From Streptomyces sp. NBC_01428 (GTDB lineage: Bacteria; Actinomycetota; Actinomycetes; Streptomycetales; Streptomycetaceae): a stretch of DNA of 64,000 nucleotides. Where the stretch lies: NCBI RefSeq assembly GCF_036231965.1, contig NZ_CP109499.1, forward strand, positions 7,130,001 through 7,194,000, given 5' to 3'. Below, piece after piece: positions 16,003 to 24,418 of the stretch. The position numbers and the translations under genes were made by a program. The first letter of the stretch is position 1. The number at the start of each line of letters is the position of its first letter. Below the pieces are notes generated by a model. It did not search any database. It had not been told where the DNA came from and worked only from the letters and a program-made list of their open reading frames with translations.

Positions 16003-16902
16003 GTGAGGATCAAGCGCACCACCCCCCGCAGTGGCATAGCGAGACGGAGTCGGCTGATCGCCGTCACCACCGGACTCGTCGCCGCGGCAGCGTTCGCGGT
16101 CCCCAGCGCGAACGCGTCCGACGCCCAGACGTTCAGCTCCAACCAGCTGAGCAGTGCCAAGGAGTCGGTCCTCAAGTCCGACGTCGCGGGCACCGCCTGG
16201 GCGGTCGACGCCAAGACGAACCGCGTGGTCGTCACCGTCGACAGCACGGTCTCGAAGGCGGAGATCGCGAAGATCAAGGAGCAGGCGGGCGGCAACGCCG
16301 GCGCCCTCACCATCAAGCACACCCCGGGCACCTTCAAGAAGCTGATCTCCGGCGGCGACGCCATCTACGGCGGCGGCTACCGCTGTTCGCTCGGCTTCAA
16401 CGTGCACAGCGGAAGCACCTACTACTTCCTGACCGCCGGTCACTGTGGTGAGGTCGCCTCCACCTGGTACTCCAACTCGGGCCAGACCACGAAGCTGGGC
16501 ACGAACGTCAGCTACAGCTTCCCGACCAACGACTTCGCGCTGGTCCGCTACACCAACACCTCGGTCGCGCACCCCAGCGCGGTCGGCAGCCAGACGATCA
16601 GCAGTGCGGCCACGCCCAGCGTGGGCACCACGGTCTACCGGCGCGGCTCGACCACCGGCACGCACAGCGGCCGGGTCACCGCCCTGAACGCCACCGTCAA
16701 CTACGGCAGTGGTGACGTCGTCTACGGCATGATCCAGACCACGGTCTGCGCCGAGGGCGGCGACAGCGGCGGTCCGCTGTACGGCGGCAGCGTCGCCTAC
16801 GGTCTGACCTCCGGCGGCAGCGGCAACTGCAGCTCCGGCGGGACGACCTTCTTCCAGCCGGTCACCGAAGCGCTGAGCTACTACGGCGTGAGCGTCGGCT
16901 GA
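16003..16902 (+). CDS. Secreted streptogrisin B-like serine protease
   Basis: A 299-residue preproprotease of family S1 (chymotrypsin fold, alpha-lytic subfamily). Residues 1-39 are a long signal peptide with basic N-terminus, 40-114 a short propeptide, and the mature enzyme starts at Ile115 (ISGGDAIYGGG). The catalytic triad is His147 (TAGHC), Asp177 (TNDFAL) and Ser255 (GGDSGGP), with disulfide cysteines in the expected places. Length and sequence closely resemble S. griseus protease B. GTG 16003 follows GGAGGAACGAAAC. A terminator follows, so it is monocistronic. It degrades extracellular protein, probably induced at nutrient limitation or aerial growth, but no operator was identified. Confidence 0.96.
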   Translation: MRIKRTTPRSGIARRSRLIAVTTGLVAAAAFAVPSANASDAQTFSSNQLSSAKESVLKSDVAGTAWAVDAKTNRVVVTVDSTVSKAEIAKIKEQAGGNAGALTIKHTPGTFKKLISGGDAIYGGGYRCSLGFNVHSGSTYYFLTAGHCGEVASTWYSNSGQTTKLGTNVSYSFPTNDFALVRYTNTSVAHPSAVGSQTISSAATPSVGTTVYRRGSTTGTHSGRVTALNATVNYGSGDVVYGMIQTTVCAEGGDSGGPLYGGSVAYGLTSGGSGNCSSGGTTFFQPVTEALSYYGVSVG

Positions 16903-17025
16903 CCACCGCCCGACCGATGGACCGGCCCCTCGATCGACTCGTCGCCTGACGGAACCGGCACCCCCCACACCGCTTCCGCACGACAGAACGACCGCGCTCC
17001 GCACGGCGGAGCCACCGGCACAAGA

Positions 17026-17062
17026 GCGAGCCCCCGTACGCAACCGGCGTGCGGGGGCTCGC
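17026..17062 (+). terminator. Terminator after streptogrisin gene
   Basis: A 16-bp stem (17026-17041 with 17047-17062, one G-T wobble) with a five-base loop, followed by CCTTGTT. Confidence 0.88.
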
Positions 17063-17145
17063 CCTTGTTCCGTCGGCGGAGTTACCTTCGAAGCACACGC
17101 TGTGCACACGCCTGCTGCGCCCACGTCGGACCCTGGGGGGCCGTG

Positions 17146-18129
17146 ATGGTCGAGGAACTGGTGGCGGCGGGAGTCTCCGTCGCGTCCGTGGGGCTGGTCT
17201 ATGTGATGACCGGAGCCCGCGTCGTCAAACAGTACGAACGGGGCGTGGTGCTGCGGCTCGGCCGGCTGCGTCCTGAAGTGCGCGGTCCCGGGTTCACGAT
17301 GATCGTTCCGTTCGTGGACCGGCTCCGGAAGGTCAACATCCAGATCGTGACGCTGCCGATCCCGGCTCAGGAGGGCATCACCCGCGACAACGTGACGGTC
17401 CGGGTGGACGCCGTCGTCTATTTCAAGGTCGTCGAGGCGGCCGACGCGATCATCCAGGTCGAGGACTACCGTTTCGCGGTCTCGCAGATGGCGCAGACCT
17501 CCCTGCGCTCGATCATCGGCAAGAGCGACCTGGACGATCTGCTGTCCAACCGCGAAAAGCTGAACCAGGGCCTGGAGTTGATGATCGACAGCCCGGCGAT
17601 CGGCTGGGGCGTGCAGATCGACCGTGTCGAGATCAAGGACGTGTCGTTGCCCGAGACGATGAAGCGCTCCATGGCCCGGCAGGCCGAGGCCGACCGTGAG
17701 CGGCGGGCCCGGGTCATCAACGCCGACGCCGAGTTGCAGGCCTCGAAGAAGCTCGCGCAGGCCGCCGAGGTGATGTCGGAACAGCCGGCCGCCCTCCAAC
17801 TGAGGCTGCTGCAGACCGTGGTGGCCGTCGCCGCCGAGAAGAACTCCACCCTCGTGCTGCCCTTCCCCGTCGAGCTGCTCCGCTTCCTGGAGCGGGCTCA
17901 GCAGGGCGGACCTCCCCAGCAGCCGGTCCGGGCACAGGAGTCCGCGCCCCAGCGGTCCGCGCGGCCGGACGAGCCCCGGCAGGTGGGCGAGTCCGGAGAA
18001 CCGGCCGCGCCGCAACAGGCCCCCGCGGCACCGTGGTCGGCGGTGCCCGAGCAGTCCGCGGACGTGCGGGAGCCGGTCGCTCCGCCCTCGAACGAGCCTC
18101 CCGCGGGGTCGAAAACAAGACAGGACTAG
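17146..18129 (+). CDS. SPFH/band 7 protein (slipin-like)
   Basis: A 327-residue membrane-associated scaffold protein. One N-terminal hydrophobic helix (about 6-24) anchors it, followed by the SPFH domain (about 25-180) with YERGVVLRLGRLR, GPGFTMIVPFVDRL and LPIPAQEGITRDNVTV, the slipin/stomatin signature. A coiled-coil region (ARQAEADRERRARVINADAE) would drive oligomerisation. The last 60 residues are Pro/Gln/Glu-rich and disordered. ATG 17146 (or GTG 17143) follows CTGGGGGG. No NfeD partner gene is adjacent, which is common but not universal for slipins. It lies between two secreted proteases, but terminators on both sides argue for an independent unit. Confidence 0.93.
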   Translation: MVEELVAAGVSVASVGLVYVMTGARVVKQYERGVVLRLGRLRPEVRGPGFTMIVPFVDRLRKVNIQIVTLPIPAQEGITRDNVTVRVDAVVYFKVVEAADAIIQVEDYRFAVSQMAQTSLRSIIGKSDLDDLLSNREKLNQGLELMIDSPAIGWGVQIDRVEIKDVSLPETMKRSMARQAEADRERRARVINADAELQASKKLAQAAEVMSEQPAALQLRLLQTVVAVAAEKNSTLVLPFPVELLRFLERAQQGGPPQQPVRAQESAPQRSARPDEPRQVGESGEPAAPQQAPAAPWSAVPEQSADVREPVAPPSNEPPAGSKTRQD

Positions 18130-18183
18130 TCCTCACAGGCTGCGTCGTCTTGATCCGCGGAGAGTGTTTGCAGGGGGAATCGA

Positions 18184-18213
18184 CACGCCGTGACCATGGG
18201 TGGTCACGGCGTG
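18184..18213 (+). terminator. Terminator after SPFH gene
   Basis: A perfect 13-bp stem (18184-18196 with 18201-18213) with a four-base TGGG loop. Confidence 0.88.
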
Positions 18214-18417
18214 GGAGGGGTACGGCGGTTGTCGTCCACGCGTCCTGAAGTCGACCTTGTGGGTCCCCTGTGCGTCTCGGAATAGTGGGCCGCGAACAAC
18301 TGGCATGGACGCGTCGAAACGAGCATTTCTGTCGTTCCGCGGGTTCATGTCCGTACGCCTTCCGGTCCTGGAGGTCCCCACAACCTCCCGGTCCGACCCC
18401 CCACAGGAGGACGTGAG

Positions 18418-19500
18418 TTGAAGCACCGACGCATATCCCGGCGCCGTGCCGTCATGGCGGGCGCGGGCATCGCCGCACTCGTCACCGCCGGCGTCACCTT
18501 CCAGACTGCGAACGCGAGTGAGGTCCCCACGGCCTCGACGCCGCACACCCTCTCCGCGCTCGCGGCCGGAAAGCTCGCCTCGACCCTGGGCAAGGACCTG
18601 GGTGCCGACGCGGCGGGAACGTACTACGACGCGAAGTCGAAGCACCTCGTCGTCAACGTGCTGGACGCGAGCGCGGCGGACGCCGTCACCGCGGCCGGCG
18701 CCAAGGCCAGAATCGTCGAGAACTCCCTCGCCGAACTGAAGGGCGCCCGCACGACGCTCAAGAAGGACGCGACCATCCCCGGCACGTCCTGGGCGACCGA
18801 CCCGGCGAGCAACAAGGTCGTCGTCACCGCGGACCGCACGGTCTCCAAGGCCGAGTGGGTCCAGCTCGCCAAGGTCACCGACGGGCTCGGCAACGCGGTG
18901 GAACTCCAGCGCACGAAGGGGGAGTTCAAGCCCTTCATCGCCGGCGGTGACGCCATCAGCGGTTCCGGCGGGCGCTGCTCGCTCGGCTTCAACGTGGTCA
19001 AGGGCGGCCAGCCGTACTTCATCACGGCCGGGCACTGCACCGAGGCCATCTCCACCTGGTCGGACGCCGGCGGCAACGAGATCGGCACGAACGAGCAGTC
19101 CAGCTTCCCGGACAACGACTTCGGTCTGGTCAAGTACACCGGGAGCACGGAGCACCCGAGCGAGGTCGACCTCTACAACGGTTCCTCGCAGCCCATCACC
19201 AAGGCCGCCGAGGCGACCGTCGGCGAGAAGGTGACCCGCAGCGGTTCGACGACCCAGGTGCACAGCGGCACGGTCACCGGCCTCGACGCCACCGTGAACT
19301 ACGGCAACGGCGACGTCGTCAACGGGCTCATCCAGACCGACGTCTGCGCCGAGCCCGGCGACAGTGGCGGTTCGCTCTTCGACGGCGACTCCGCGATCGG
19401 TCTCACCTCCGGCGGCAGCGGCGACTGCACCGCGGGCGGCGAGACCTTCTTCCAGCCGGTCACCGAGGCGCTCTCCGCCTTCGGTGCCCAGATCGGCTGA
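18418..19500 (+). CDS. Secreted streptogrisin-like serine protease with long propeptide
   Basis: A 360-residue preproprotease of family S1. Residues 1-34 form the signal peptide (ANAS cleavage region). A propeptide of about 140 residues carries the alpha-lytic protease prodomain pattern, including a repeat of the AGTSWATDPASNKVVV type. The mature enzyme starts at Ile174 (IAGGDAISGSGG), with triad His206, Asp234 and Ser316 (PGDSGG). Position 319 is Ser where the streptogrisin B homologue has Pro. The start is TTG at 18418, seven bases after AGGAGG; the GTG at 18413 runs straight into a stop. The longer propeptide puts it nearer streptogrisin D/E-type than A/B-type. Same strand as the first protease but separated by the SPFH gene and two terminators. 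Confidence 0.95.
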   Translation: MKHRRISRRRAVMAGAGIAALVTAGVTFQTANASEVPTASTPHTLSALAAGKLASTLGKDLGADAAGTYYDAKSKHLVVNVLDASAADAVTAAGAKARIVENSLAELKGARTTLKKDATIPGTSWATDPASNKVVVTADRTVSKAEWVQLAKVTDGLGNAVELQRTKGEFKPFIAGGDAISGSGGRCSLGFNVVKGGQPYFITAGHCTEAISTWSDAGGNEIGTNEQSSFPDNDFGLVKYTGSTEHPSEVDLYNGSSQPITKAAEATVGEKVTRSGSTTQVHSGTVTGLDATVNYGNGDVVNGLIQTDVCAEPGDSGGSLFDGDSAIGLTSGGSGDCTAGGETFFQPVTEALSAFGAQIG

Positions 19501-19519
19501 CGGCCTCCCCGGTCCGACG

Positions 19520-19557
19520 GAGCCCCGCTCCCGCGCACCCGCGCGGGAGCGGGGCTC
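19520..19557. terminator. Bidirectional terminator
   Basis: A perfect 17-bp stem (19520-19536 with 19541-19557), four-base loop, between the convergent protease and YhgE-like genes. Confidence 0.93.
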
Positions 19558-19594
19558 CCGGCGTTCCCGACGCGGTCGCGGTCGCGGTCTCCGG

Positions 19595-20653
19595 CTACGA
19601 GGGTTCCGCGGCGGTGGCCCCTGCCGGGGCGCTGGTGCGGAACGCGGCGGCGAGCAGCGTCACGGCGCTGCCCGCCACCGCCCACGCCGAGAGCACCAGC
19701 AGGGAGCCGGTCATGTCGTTGCCCTTGAAGTACGCGATCGAACGGGCCGACCAGGTGCCCGCCCCCGGCGGCAGGGCCGGGCCGATCGCCTTCCAGAAGG
19801 GCGGCAGCATCGGCAGCGGGAAGGCGCCGCCCGCGCTCGGGTTGCCCGCGATCACCACCAGCAGGATCGCCAGACCGATGCCGACGACCCCGAACAGGCC
19901 CTGCAGGCCGAGGGTGGCGGCGCCCACCGCGAAGGTGATGAGGGCGCCGAGCCCCCAGAAGGCGCAGACGGGTCCGGGCAGGGCGCCGAGGATCGGGCCC
20001 ACGATCACCGCGCCGCCGAGACCGCCGACGATCGCGACGAGGGCCATCACCAGGAGCCGGATCATTGCGCGCCGCAGGTTGGCGGGCCGGGCCCCCGCGC
20101 TGATCGCGAGGATCGAGGCGCAGAGGTAGCCGCCCACGCACCAGCCGACGACCAGATAGAAGGACGAGAGGCCGTCGAAGTCGTGGGTGGAGGCCCGGGC
20201 CACGTCGACGGTCCGCACGGTGCGCTGTTCGGTCGCCTCCAGGGTGGTGACCAGTTTCTCCAGGGTGGTGGCGAGGACGGTGCCGCCGCCGGAGGCGACC
20301 AGCAGCGTGTCCTTGGCGCCCCGGGGATCGATGATCAGGGCGCCGTCGATCTCCCGGTTCAGGATCTGCTCGCGTGCGGCGGCCGCGTCGGAGACCGTCC
20401 TCGGGTCCAGCGGCTCGCCCTTGATCCCATCCAGCCGGGTCACCGTCCGCTGGGCCACCGCCTGCGGGGCCACCACGCCGAACGGGACGTCCTTCGGCTT
20501 CGGATCATGGAGCGCGCCCACGTAGGAGGCGATGAAGAGCAGCTGGAGCGCGATCACGCCGATGACGAGGAGCGTGGCCCGGGGGGTGACGGCGTCCTTC
20601 GCCTCGGTCAGGAAGGACGGGCGCGGGGCGGTGTCACCGGCTGTCTGCGTCAT
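19595..20653 (-). CDS. YhgE/DUF3533-like membrane protein
   Basis: A 352-residue integral membrane protein. One N-terminal helix (about 27-46) is followed by an extracytoplasmic domain of about 120 residues (DVPFGVVAPQAVAQR..., a periplasmic alpha/beta domain), then five or six further helices. This topology is that of ABC-2-type permease relatives such as YhgE/Pip and DUF3533 proteins, which often act as accessory exporters. No ATPase gene is adjacent, so it probably works alone. ATG 20653 lies about 60 bases from the LexA-box region of dnaE2 on the other strand, and the two genes are divergent. Substrate unknown. Confidence 0.8.
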   Translation of the reverse strand: MTQTAGDTAPRPSFLTEAKDAVTPRATLLVIGVIALQLLFIASYVGALHDPKPKDVPFGVVAPQAVAQRTVTRLDGIKGEPLDPRTVSDAAAAREQILNREIDGALIIDPRGAKDTLLVASGGGTVLATTLEKLVTTLEATEQRTVRTVDVARASTHDFDGLSSFYLVVGWCVGGYLCASILAISAGARPANLRRAMIRLLVMALVAIVGGLGGAVIVGPILGALPGPVCAFWGLGALITFAVGAATLGLQGLFGVVGIGLAILLVVIAGNPSAGGAFPLPMLPPFWKAIGPALPPGAGTWSARSIAYFKGNDMTGSLLVLSAWAVAGSAVTLLAAAFRTSAPAGATAAEPS

Positions 20654-20710
20654 GCCCCCACGGTCCGAGCCGGTCGGTGTTCGCGCAGGTGGGGAGGGTC
20701 CGAACGGATG

Positions 20711-20726
20711 TCGTACAAGAGTTCGA
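20711..20726 (+). promoter_or_regulatory. Upstream LexA (SOS) box, one mismatch
   Basis: TCGTACAAGAGTTCGA matches the actinobacterial LexA box TCGAAC-N4-GTTCGA at 11 of 12 defined positions. It lies about 80 bases before the dnaE2 GTG, between dnaE2 and the divergent membrane protein gene. Confidence 0.7.
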
Positions 20727-20756
20727 AAATTGGTCTATGGTGGAGACGGGGCGGTT

Positions 20757-20772
20757 GGGAACTAGTGTTCGA
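20757..20772 (+). promoter_or_regulatory. Downstream LexA (SOS) box, perfect core
   Basis: GGGAACTAGTGTTCGA contains the invariant core GAAC-N4-GTTC (20759-20770). It sits 35 bases before the dnaE2 start, where bound LexA would block transcription. Together with the upstream box it strongly suggests DNA-damage control of dnaE2 and the overlapping downstream gene. Confidence 0.82.
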
Positions 20773-20806
20773 AAGTCCGCAGGGACTCACAGGTCGGGAG
20801 GTGTGC

Positions 20807-23800
20807 GTGCCGGGATTCACGCATCTGCACACCTCCTCCGGATTCTCCCTGCGATACGGCGCCTCGCACCCGGAGCGGCTCGCCGAGCGCGCCTCCGAGC
20901 GGGGCATGGACGCCCTCGCGCTCACCGACCGGGACGGTCTCGCGGGCTCCGTCCGGTTCGCCAAGGCCTGCGCGAAGGCGGGCGTCCGTCCGCTGTTCGG
21001 CGTGGACCTGGCGGTCGGGGAGCCCGTGCGCACGGAGCGGCGGCGGACCCCGGTGCGCGGTGGCGCCTTCATCGACGAGTCGGCGGCCCGCGTGACCTTT
21101 CTCGCCCGGGACGGCGCCGCCGGCTGGGCCGACCTCTGCAGGATCGTCACGGCGACCCATGCCGACGCCCGGCGGAGCGGCCCTCCCCTGCTGCCCTGGC
21201 CGGACAACCACGGCGACGGCCTGACCGTGCTGCTCGGCCCCTCCTCCGACGTCGGCCGCGCACTCGCCGCGGGCCGCCCCGACCGCGCCGCCGAACTGCT
21301 CGTTCCCTGGCGGGAGATCTACGGCGACGCCCTGCGGCTGGAAGCCGTCTGGCACGGCCGCCAGGGCACCGGCCCCGGCTCCCTGCGCCTCGCCGCCCGC
21401 ACGGTCGGCTTCGCCGCCGAACAGCGGGTGCGCCCCGTGCTCAGCAACGCCGTCCGCTACGCCGACCCCGGCCTCGGACCGGTCGCCGACGTGCTGGACG
21501 CCGCCCGCCGGCTCGTCCCCGTCGACCCCCGGCGCGAGCTGGACTCCGGCGAGGCCTGGCTCAAGGACGGGGCCGCCATGCTGGGCGCCGCCGAACGGAT
21601 CGTCGAGGCGGCCGGTTTCCGCCGCGACACCGCGCACCGGCTGCTCGAACAGACGGCGGACACCGCCGCGGCCTGCCGTGTCGACCCCGAGGACGACCTC
21701 GGCATCGGCAGCGTCCACTTCCCGGAACCGCGTCTCGTCGGCGCGGACCGCCGCACCGCCCAGCGCGTCCTGGCCTCCCGGGCGGCGGCCGGCATGGTGC
21801 TGCGCGGCTACGCGGGCCGGCACGCCTACTGGGAGCGGATGCACCACGAGCTGGACATCATCGCCCACCACAACTTCGCCTCCTACTTCCTGACGGTGGC
21901 TCAGGTCGTCGACGACGTACGGGACATGGGCATCCGGGTCGCCGCGCGCGGGTCCGGGGCCGGCTCCCTGGTCAACCACCTCCTCGGCATCGCCCACGCC
22001 GATCCCGTCGAGCACGGGCTGCTCATGGAGCGCTTCCTGTCCAAGCGCCGCCCGGTGCTGCCCGACATCGACATCGACGTGGAGTCCGCGCGCCGGCTGG
22101 AGGTGTACCGCGCGATCATCGGCCGGTTCGGCACCGAGCGGGTCGCGACCGTCTCCATGCCCGAGACCTACCGGGTCCGGCACGCCGTCCGTGACGTGGG
22201 CGCCGCCCTCTCCCTGGACCCGGCCGAGATCGACCGGATCGCCAAGGCCTTCCCGCACGTCCGGGCCCGCGACGCCCGCGCCGCCATGGCCGAACTCCCC
22301 GAACTGCGCGAACTGGCGGCGGAGAAGGACCGGTACGGCAGGCTGTGGGACCTGGTCGAGTCCCTCGACGCCCTCCCGCGCGGCATCGCCATGCACCCGT
22401 GCGGGGTGCTCCTCTCCGACGCCTCGCTGCTCGCCCGTACGCCGGTGATGCCGACCAGCGGCGAGGGCCTGCCCATGTCGCAGTTCGACAAGGAGGACGT
22501 CGAGGACCTCGGGCTGCTCAAGCTCGACGTGCTGGGCGTGCGGATGCAGTCCGCGATGGCGCACGCGGTGGCCGAGGTGGAGCGGGCGACGGGGGAGCGG
22601 CCGGACATCGACGCGGCGCCGCCGGGCGACCCGGCGACGTACCGGCTCGTGCAGTCCACCGAGACCCTGGGGTGCTTCCAGATCGAGTCGCCTGGCCAGC
22701 GGGACCTGGTCGGACGCCTGCAGCCCGAGACCTTCCACGACCTCGTCGTCGACATCTCGCTCTTCCGGCCGGGGCCGGTCGCCGCCGACATGGTCCGGCC
22801 GTTCATCGAGGCCCGGCACGGCAGGGCGCCGATCCGCTACCCGCACAAGGACCTGGAGAGGCCGCTGAAGGAGACGTACGGAGTCGTCGTCTTCCACGAG
22901 CAGATCATCGACATCGTCGACATCATGACCGGCTGCGGACGTGACGAGGCGGACCGGGTGCGCCGGGGGCTCTCCGACCCCGAGTCGCAGGGGCGGATCC
23001 GGTTCTGGTTCGCCCAGCACGCGACCGCGAAGGGGTACGACGCCGAGACCGTCGCGCGCACCTGGGAGATCATCGAGGCCTTCGGCTCGTACGGCTTCTG
23101 CAAGGCGCACGCGGTCGCGTTCGCCGTCCCGACGTACCAGTCGGCGTGGCTGAAGGCCCATCACCCGGCCGCCTTCTACGCCGGGTTGCTCACGCACGAC
23201 CCCGGGATGTACCCGAAGCGGCTGCTGCTGGCGGACGCGCGGCGGCGCGGGGTGCCGATCCTGCCGTTGGACGTGAACCGGTCGGCGGTCGCTCATCGTA
23301 TCGAACTGGTGTCTGAATCGAGCGAGTCGGGCTCGGCCTCCGGCTCAGGCTCCGCGGGCTCCGGGGCCGGCACGGACGCGGACACGGACGCGGATACACA
23401 TTTGGTCGGCTCCGGCTCCGGCTCCGGCTCGGTCCCGGCCGGCCGCGGCCCGGGTTCCGGCGCCGCCGGTCGCTGGGGCGTCCGGCTGGCGCTCTCCGAC
23501 GTGCACGGCATCAGCGAGGCCGAGGGCGCGCGGATCGCGGACGGGCAGCCGTACGCCTCGCTGCTCGACTTCTGGGAACGGGCCCGGCCGAGCCGGCCGC
23601 TCGCCCAGCGGCTCGCCCAGGTCGGCGCGCTGGACGCGTTCGGCGCCAACCGCCGTGACCTGCAACTGCACCTGGCCGAACTGCAGCGAGGCGCCCGCGG
23701 GGTGCGCGGCGGCCAGCTCCCGCTGTCCGGCGGACGGAACACCGCGCCGGCCGGGCTGCCGGACCTGTCCTCGGCGGAGCGGCTGAGCGCCGAACTGGGC

Positions 23801-24418
23801 GTGCTCTCGATGGACGCCTCCCGCAACCTGATGGACGACCACCGGGCGTTCCTGGGCGAGTTGGGCGTGGTCACGGCCCGTCGGCTGCGCTCGGCGCGAC
23901 ACGGCGAGACGGTGCTGGTGGCCGGCGCCAAGGCGGCCACCCAGACCCCGCCGATCCGCTCCGGCAAGCGGGTCATCTTCAGCACGCTGGACGACGGGAC
24001 GGGCCTGGTCGACCTCGCCTTCTTCGACGACTCCCACGACGCCTGCGCCCACACCGTCTTCCACTCCTGGCTGCTGCTCGTCCGCGGCGTGGTGCAGCGC
24101 CGCGGCCCGCGCAGCCTCAGTGTGGTGGGCGCCGCCGCCTGGAACCTCGCCGAACTGGCCGAACTGCGCGCTGAGGGCGGCCTCGACGTGGTGGCCGCGC
24201 GGCTGGCCGAGCCAGCGCCGCGCGCGCCGGAGGAACCGGGGGAGTCCCGGCGGCCGGGAGCGTCCGGCGCGTCCGGTGACGGAGGTCCGGCCGGGGGCCG
24301 GACGATCCGGATGTCCACGGGGTACGAGATGCACCCCTGGGCCGATCTGCGCCCCGCGGGCGAAGGGCCCGCGGGAGGAAAGAAGTTGTGGCACCAGAGT
24401 CCGGGGAGTGCGGGATGA
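20807..24418 (+). CDS. dnaE2: Error-prone DNA polymerase III alpha subunit DnaE2
   Basis: A 1,203-residue C-family DNA polymerase used for damage-induced mutagenesis. It begins with the PHP domain (FTHLHTSSGFSLRYG). The polymerase core follows, with the catalytic acids in PDIDIDVE at 419-426 and the conserved block GSGAGSLVNHLLGIAH just before. Finger and tandem HhH regions and a C-terminal OB fold (GKRVIFSTLDDGTG) follow. Between the HhH region and the OB fold, about residues 836-888, sits a Ser/Gly/Asp/Thr-rich insert not expected in the family. GTG 20807 is preferred (GGGAG six bases upstream); GTG 20801 is possible. The frame stays open back to 19364, but that part is antisense to another gene. 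Two LexA boxes precede it, and it overlaps the next gene by ATGA. Confidence 0.95.
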   Translation: MPGFTHLHTSSGFSLRYGASHPERLAERASERGMDALALTDRDGLAGSVRFAKACAKAGVRPLFGVDLAVGEPVRTERRRTPVRGGAFIDESAARVTFLARDGAAGWADLCRIVTATHADARRSGPPLLPWPDNHGDGLTVLLGPSSDVGRALAAGRPDRAAELLVPWREIYGDALRLEAVWHGRQGTGPGSLRLAARTVGFAAEQRVRPVLSNAVRYADPGLGPVADVLDAARRLVPVDPRRELDSGEAWLKDGAAMLGAAERIVEAAGFRRDTAHRLLEQTADTAAACRVDPEDDLGIGSVHFPEPRLVGADRRTAQRVLASRAAAGMVLRGYAGRHAYWERMHHELDIIAHHNFASYFLTVAQVVDDVRDMGIRVAARGSGAGSLVNHLLGIAHADPVEHGLLMERFLSKRRPVLPDIDIDVESARRLEVYRAIIGRFGTERVATVSMPETYRVRHAVRDVGAALSLDPAEIDRIAKAFPHVRARDARAAMAELPELRELAAEKDRYGRLWDLVESLDALPRGIAMHPCGVLLSDASLLARTPVMPTSGEGLPMSQFDKEDVEDLGLLKLDVLGVRMQSAMAHAVAEVERATGERPDIDAAPPGDPATYRLVQSTETLGCFQIESPGQRDLVGRLQPETFHDLVVDISLFRPGPVAADMVRPFIEARHGRAPIRYPHKDLERPLKETYGVVVFHEQIIDIVDIMTGCGRDEADRVRRGLSDPESQGRIRFWFAQHATAKGYDAETVARTWEIIEAFGSYGFCKAHAVAFAVPTYQSAWLKAHHPAAFYAGLLTHDPGMYPKRLLLADARRRGVPILPLDVNRSAVAHRIELVSESSESGSASGSGSAGSGAGTDADTDADTHLVGSGSGSGSVPAGRGPGSGAAGRWGVRLALSDVHGISEAEGARIADGQPYASLLDFWERARPSRPLAQRLAQVGALDAFGANRRDLQLHLAELQRGARGVRGGQLPLSGGRNTAPAGLPDLSSAERLSAELGVLSMDASRNLMDDHRAFLGELGVVTARRLRSARHGETVLVAGAKAATQTPPIRSGKRVIFSTLDDGTGLVDLAFFDDSHDACAHTVFHSWLLLVRGVVQRRGPRSLSVVGAAAWNLAELAELRAEGGLDVVAARLAEPAPRAPEEPGESRRPGASGASGDGGPAGGRTIRMSTGYEMHPWADLRPAGEGPAGGKKLWHQSPGSAG

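Noticed and set aside
19364..20806. Extended N-terminus of DnaE2
   Set aside because: The frame stays open but the added 481 codons are antisense to the YhgE-like membrane protein and resemble no DnaE2; the family start is the GTG at 20807.
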